A stretch of DNA of 64,000 nucleotides from the NCBI RefSeq assembly GCF_051401765.1, contig NW_027480506.1, positions 1,178,001 through 1,242,000 on the forward strand, given 5' to 3'. How positions within the stretch are numbered: position 1 is the stretch's first letter; each line of letters opens with the position of its first letter. The translations under genes and the position numbers were made by a program. The stretch is from Calliopsis andreniformis. Taxonomy: Eukaryota > Arthropoda > Insecta > Hymenoptera > Andrenidae. The notes under the pieces are model-generated. The model did no database searches, was not told the origin of the DNA, and saw only the letters and a list, made by a program, of their open reading frames with translations. This document shows positions 62,326 through 64,000 of the stretch, in pieces.

Positions 62326-64000
62326 ATTGAGTATGGAGGATTGAAGATTGAGGATTGGGGATTGAGGATTGAGGATTGTGGATTGAAGATTGAGGATTGA
62401 GGATTGAGGATTGAGGATTGAAGATTGAGTATTGAGGATTGAAGATTGAGGGTTAACGATTGAGGATTGAGTATTGAGGAATGAAGATTGAGGATTGAGG
62501 ATTGAGGATTGAGGATTGAGGATTGATGATTGAGTATGGAGGATTGAAGATTGAGGATTGGGGATTGAGGATTGAGGATTGTGGATTGAAGATTGAGGAT
62601 TGAGGATTGAGGATTGAGGATTGAGGATTGAGGATTGTGGATTGAAGTTTGAATATTGACGATTAAGGGTTGAGGATTGAGTACTGAGGATTGAAGGTTG
62701 AGGATTGAGGATTTAGGATTGAGGGTTGAGGGTTGAGGATTGAGGATTGAAGACTGAGGATTGAGGATTGAGGATGAGGGCTGAGGGTTGAGGATTAAGG
62801 TTTGAGGACTGAGGACTGAGGATCGAGGATTGAGAATTGAAGGTTGAGGATCGAGGATTGAAGATTGAGGGTTGGGTATAGAGGATTGAAGAATGAGGAT
62901 TGAGGATTGAGGATTGAGGATTGTGTATTGAGGATTGAAGATTGAGGATTGAGGGTTGAGAATTGAGGATTGAGGATTGAGAACTGAGGATTGAAGATTG
63001 AGGATTGAGGATTGAGGATTGAGGATTGAAGATTGAGGGTTGGGTATAGAGGATTGAAGAATGAGGATTGAGGATTGAGGATTGAGGATTGAGTATTGAG
63101 GATTGAAGATTGAGGATTGAGGGTTGAGGATAGAGGATTCAGGATTGAGAACTGAGGATTGAAGATTGAGGAGTGAGGATTGAGGATTGAGTATTGAGGA
63201 TTGAGGATTGAGTATTGAGGATTGAAAGTTGAGGATTGAGGATTGAGGATTGAGTATTGAGGATGAGGGCTGAGGGTTGAGGATTGAGGTTTGAGGACGG
63301 AGAACTGAGGATTGAGGATTGAGAATTGAGGATTGAGGATTGAGGATTGAGTATTGACGATGAGGGCTGAGGGTTGAGGATTGAGGTTTGAGGTCTGAGG
63401 CCTGAGGATTGAGGATTGAGAATTGAGGATTCAGGATTGAGGATTGAAGATTGAGGATTGGGTATTGAGGATTGAAGAATGAGTATTGAGGATTGAGGAT
63501 TGAGTGTCGTGGATTGAGGACGAGGACTGAGGGTTGAGTATTGATGTCTGAGGTCTGAGGATTGAGGATTGCGTATTGAGAACTGAGGACTGAGGGTTGA
63601 GGACCGAAGATTGAGGATTGAGGATTGAGGATTGAGGATTGAGGATGAGAGCTGAGGGCTGAGGATTGAGGTTTGAGGACGGAGGACTGAGGATTGAGAA
63701 TTGAGGGTTGAGAATTGGGGATTGAGGATTGAGGATTGTGGTTTGAAGATTGAGGATTGAGGATTGAGGATTGAGGATTGAGGATTGAGGATTGTGGATT
63801 GAAGTTTGAATATTGACGATTAAGGATTGAGGATTGAGTACTGAGGATTGAAGATTGAGGATTGAGGATTGAGGATTGAGTATTGAGGATTGAGGAATGA
63901 GGATCGAGGATTGAAGATTGAGTCTTGAGGATTGAAGATTGAGGTTTGAGGATTGAGGATTGAGGATTGAGGTTTGAGGATTGAGGATTGAGGATTGAAC
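62326..64000 (+). repeat. Right-end heptamer array without M1
   Basis: The final 1.67 kb has repeated runs resembling 60.2-60.6 and 61.5-61.9 kb, several M5 modules and one M2 (about 63515-63565). No M1 core or M3 dyad is present, although the last bases (GAAC) could be the start of an M1 cut by the window end. Confidence 0.75.

Larger units (their letters stand above)
555..63570 (+). repeat. M2 module family (phase-shifting, GGACGAGGACTG)
   Basis: M2 runs GTGTTGTGGATTGAGG, then GACGAGGACTG, then GGGTTGAGTATTGATG, then TCTGAGGTCTGAGG. The GGACGA unit is 6 bp, so each copy shifts the heptamer register by one. Copies were seen near 3330, 3520, 3950, 4140, 5000, 7700, 9650, 14290, 14930, 20165, 24380, 26600, 27410, 33925, 49375, 53165, 56270 and 63515, among others. 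I did not make a full count. Confidence 0.8.
1065..63660 (+). repeat. M5 module family (phase-shifting, GATGAGGGCTGAGG)
   Basis: M5 is GATGAGGGCTGAGGGTTG followed by GAGGTTTGAGGACTGAGG and a second GACTGAGG. It contains a 6 bp unit (TGAGGG). Examples: 5369, 5999, 22061, 22691, 44318, 44569. It often precedes a GGGTATTGAGG and GAAGAATGAGG run. Together with M2 it explains why many duplication periods are one base short of a multiple of seven. Confidence 0.78.
1..64000 (+). repeat. Heptamer satellite array, unit GAGGATT
   Basis: Every part of the window reads as successive 7 bp units related to GAGGATT, always in the same orientation. Common fixed variants are GAGTATT, GAAGATT, GACGATT, GAGGACT, GAGGGTT, GAGGTTT, GAGAATT, CAGGATT, GGGGATT, GTGGATT and GATCGAG-type units. 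Most changes fall in the GGA half and fewer in the TTGA half (impression from reading, not counted). Cytosine occurs only at variant positions, so the strands are strongly asymmetric. The array is cut by both window ends, so its true length is unknown. No stretch over 300 bases is free of the repeat and no gene was found. Long - strand open frames are by-products: AATCCTC read in any frame gives a stop-free seven-codon cycle. I do not recognise this heptamer as a named satellite. Confidence 0.97.

Noticed and set aside
1..64000. CRISPR array
   Set aside because: Regularly recurring modules such as M3 and M2 could suggest repeats and spacers, but the intervals are themselves repeat and are copied many times. 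There are no unique spacers and no cas genes.
1..64000. True telomere
   Set aside because: The unit does not match a common telomere repeat, variants are abundant and ordered into kilobase modules, and no chromosome end is visible.
1..64000. Bacterial heptamer repeats such as those of cyanobacteria
   Set aside because: Known bacterial heptamer tracts are short and lie between genes. Tens of kilobases of nested repeat with no gene do not fit a bacterial replicon, although the organism cannot be proven from sequence alone.
1..64000. tRNA, rRNA or other structured RNA genes
   Set aside because: No cloverleaf, conserved rRNA segment or Pol III box was seen in this low-complexity, C-poor sequence.

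Overview
The whole 64 kb window is one uninterrupted satellite array. Its building block is the heptamer GAGGATT on the + strand (AATCCTC on the - strand). It runs in one orientation from the first base to the last and continues past both ends. I see no protein gene, tRNA, rRNA, transposon, CRISPR array or recognisable promoter. All long open frames lie on the - strand and follow from the repeat itself: three heptamers make 21 nt, so each - strand frame reads the same seven-residue cycle (NPQSSIL) without stops, while each + strand frame meets TGA every 21 nt. A block of this size and regularity suggests eukaryotic heterochromatin (pericentromeric, subtelomeric or a heterochromatic knob). The species cannot be named from the sequence.

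The array is not a simple homopolymer of heptamers. Variant heptamers are fixed in defined orders, giving a nested hierarchy. Level 1 is 7 bp. Level 2 is a set of recurring variant modules: a ~196 bp module here called M1 (55 copies found by its GATATT core, 3 of them shortened), a 28 bp dyad module M3 (14 copies plus 3 decayed relatives), a CpG-bearing module M4 (core TATCGCGG), and two modules (M2, M5) that contain a 6 bp unit and shift the heptamer phase. Level 3 is tandem units of 0.13-1.3 kb. Level 4 is a ~4 kb higher-order repeat. Level 5 is superblocks of about 11 and 17 kb.

Layout. 1-5335 (A1) is copied almost base for base at 10962-16303 (A2, offset 10,961 then 10,968). 5340-9235 (B1) is copied at 22032-26055 (B2, offset 16,692/16,685, then 16,811/16,818). 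9648-10770 (C1) is copied at 26599-27721 (C2, offset 16,951). In the right-hand copy about 5.73 kb (16304-22031) sits between A and B; in the left-hand copy A and B are joined directly. The tract 15.4-20.66 kb (D/E1) recurs at 27.7-32.4 kb. The E part recurs again at 34.2-36.6 and 37.87-40.42 kb and, in more diverged form, at 48.06-49.88 kb. Together 29.8-40.76 kb forms a three-copy higher-order repeat with large internal indels. 42.27-44.19 kb is copied at 50.01-51.81 kb and is marked by a ~0.7-0.9 kb subrepeat. 53-64 kb has shorter repeats, including a 1,280 bp tandem duplication (59762-62325).

No genes act together here. The biology is that of a satellite under repeated unequal exchange. 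The most notable elements are the dyad M3, the only recurrent place where the - strand form of the heptamer appears on the + strand, and the M1 module, kept recognisable in 55 copies. Positions and offsets were obtained by reading and aligning motifs by eye; percent identities were not computed.
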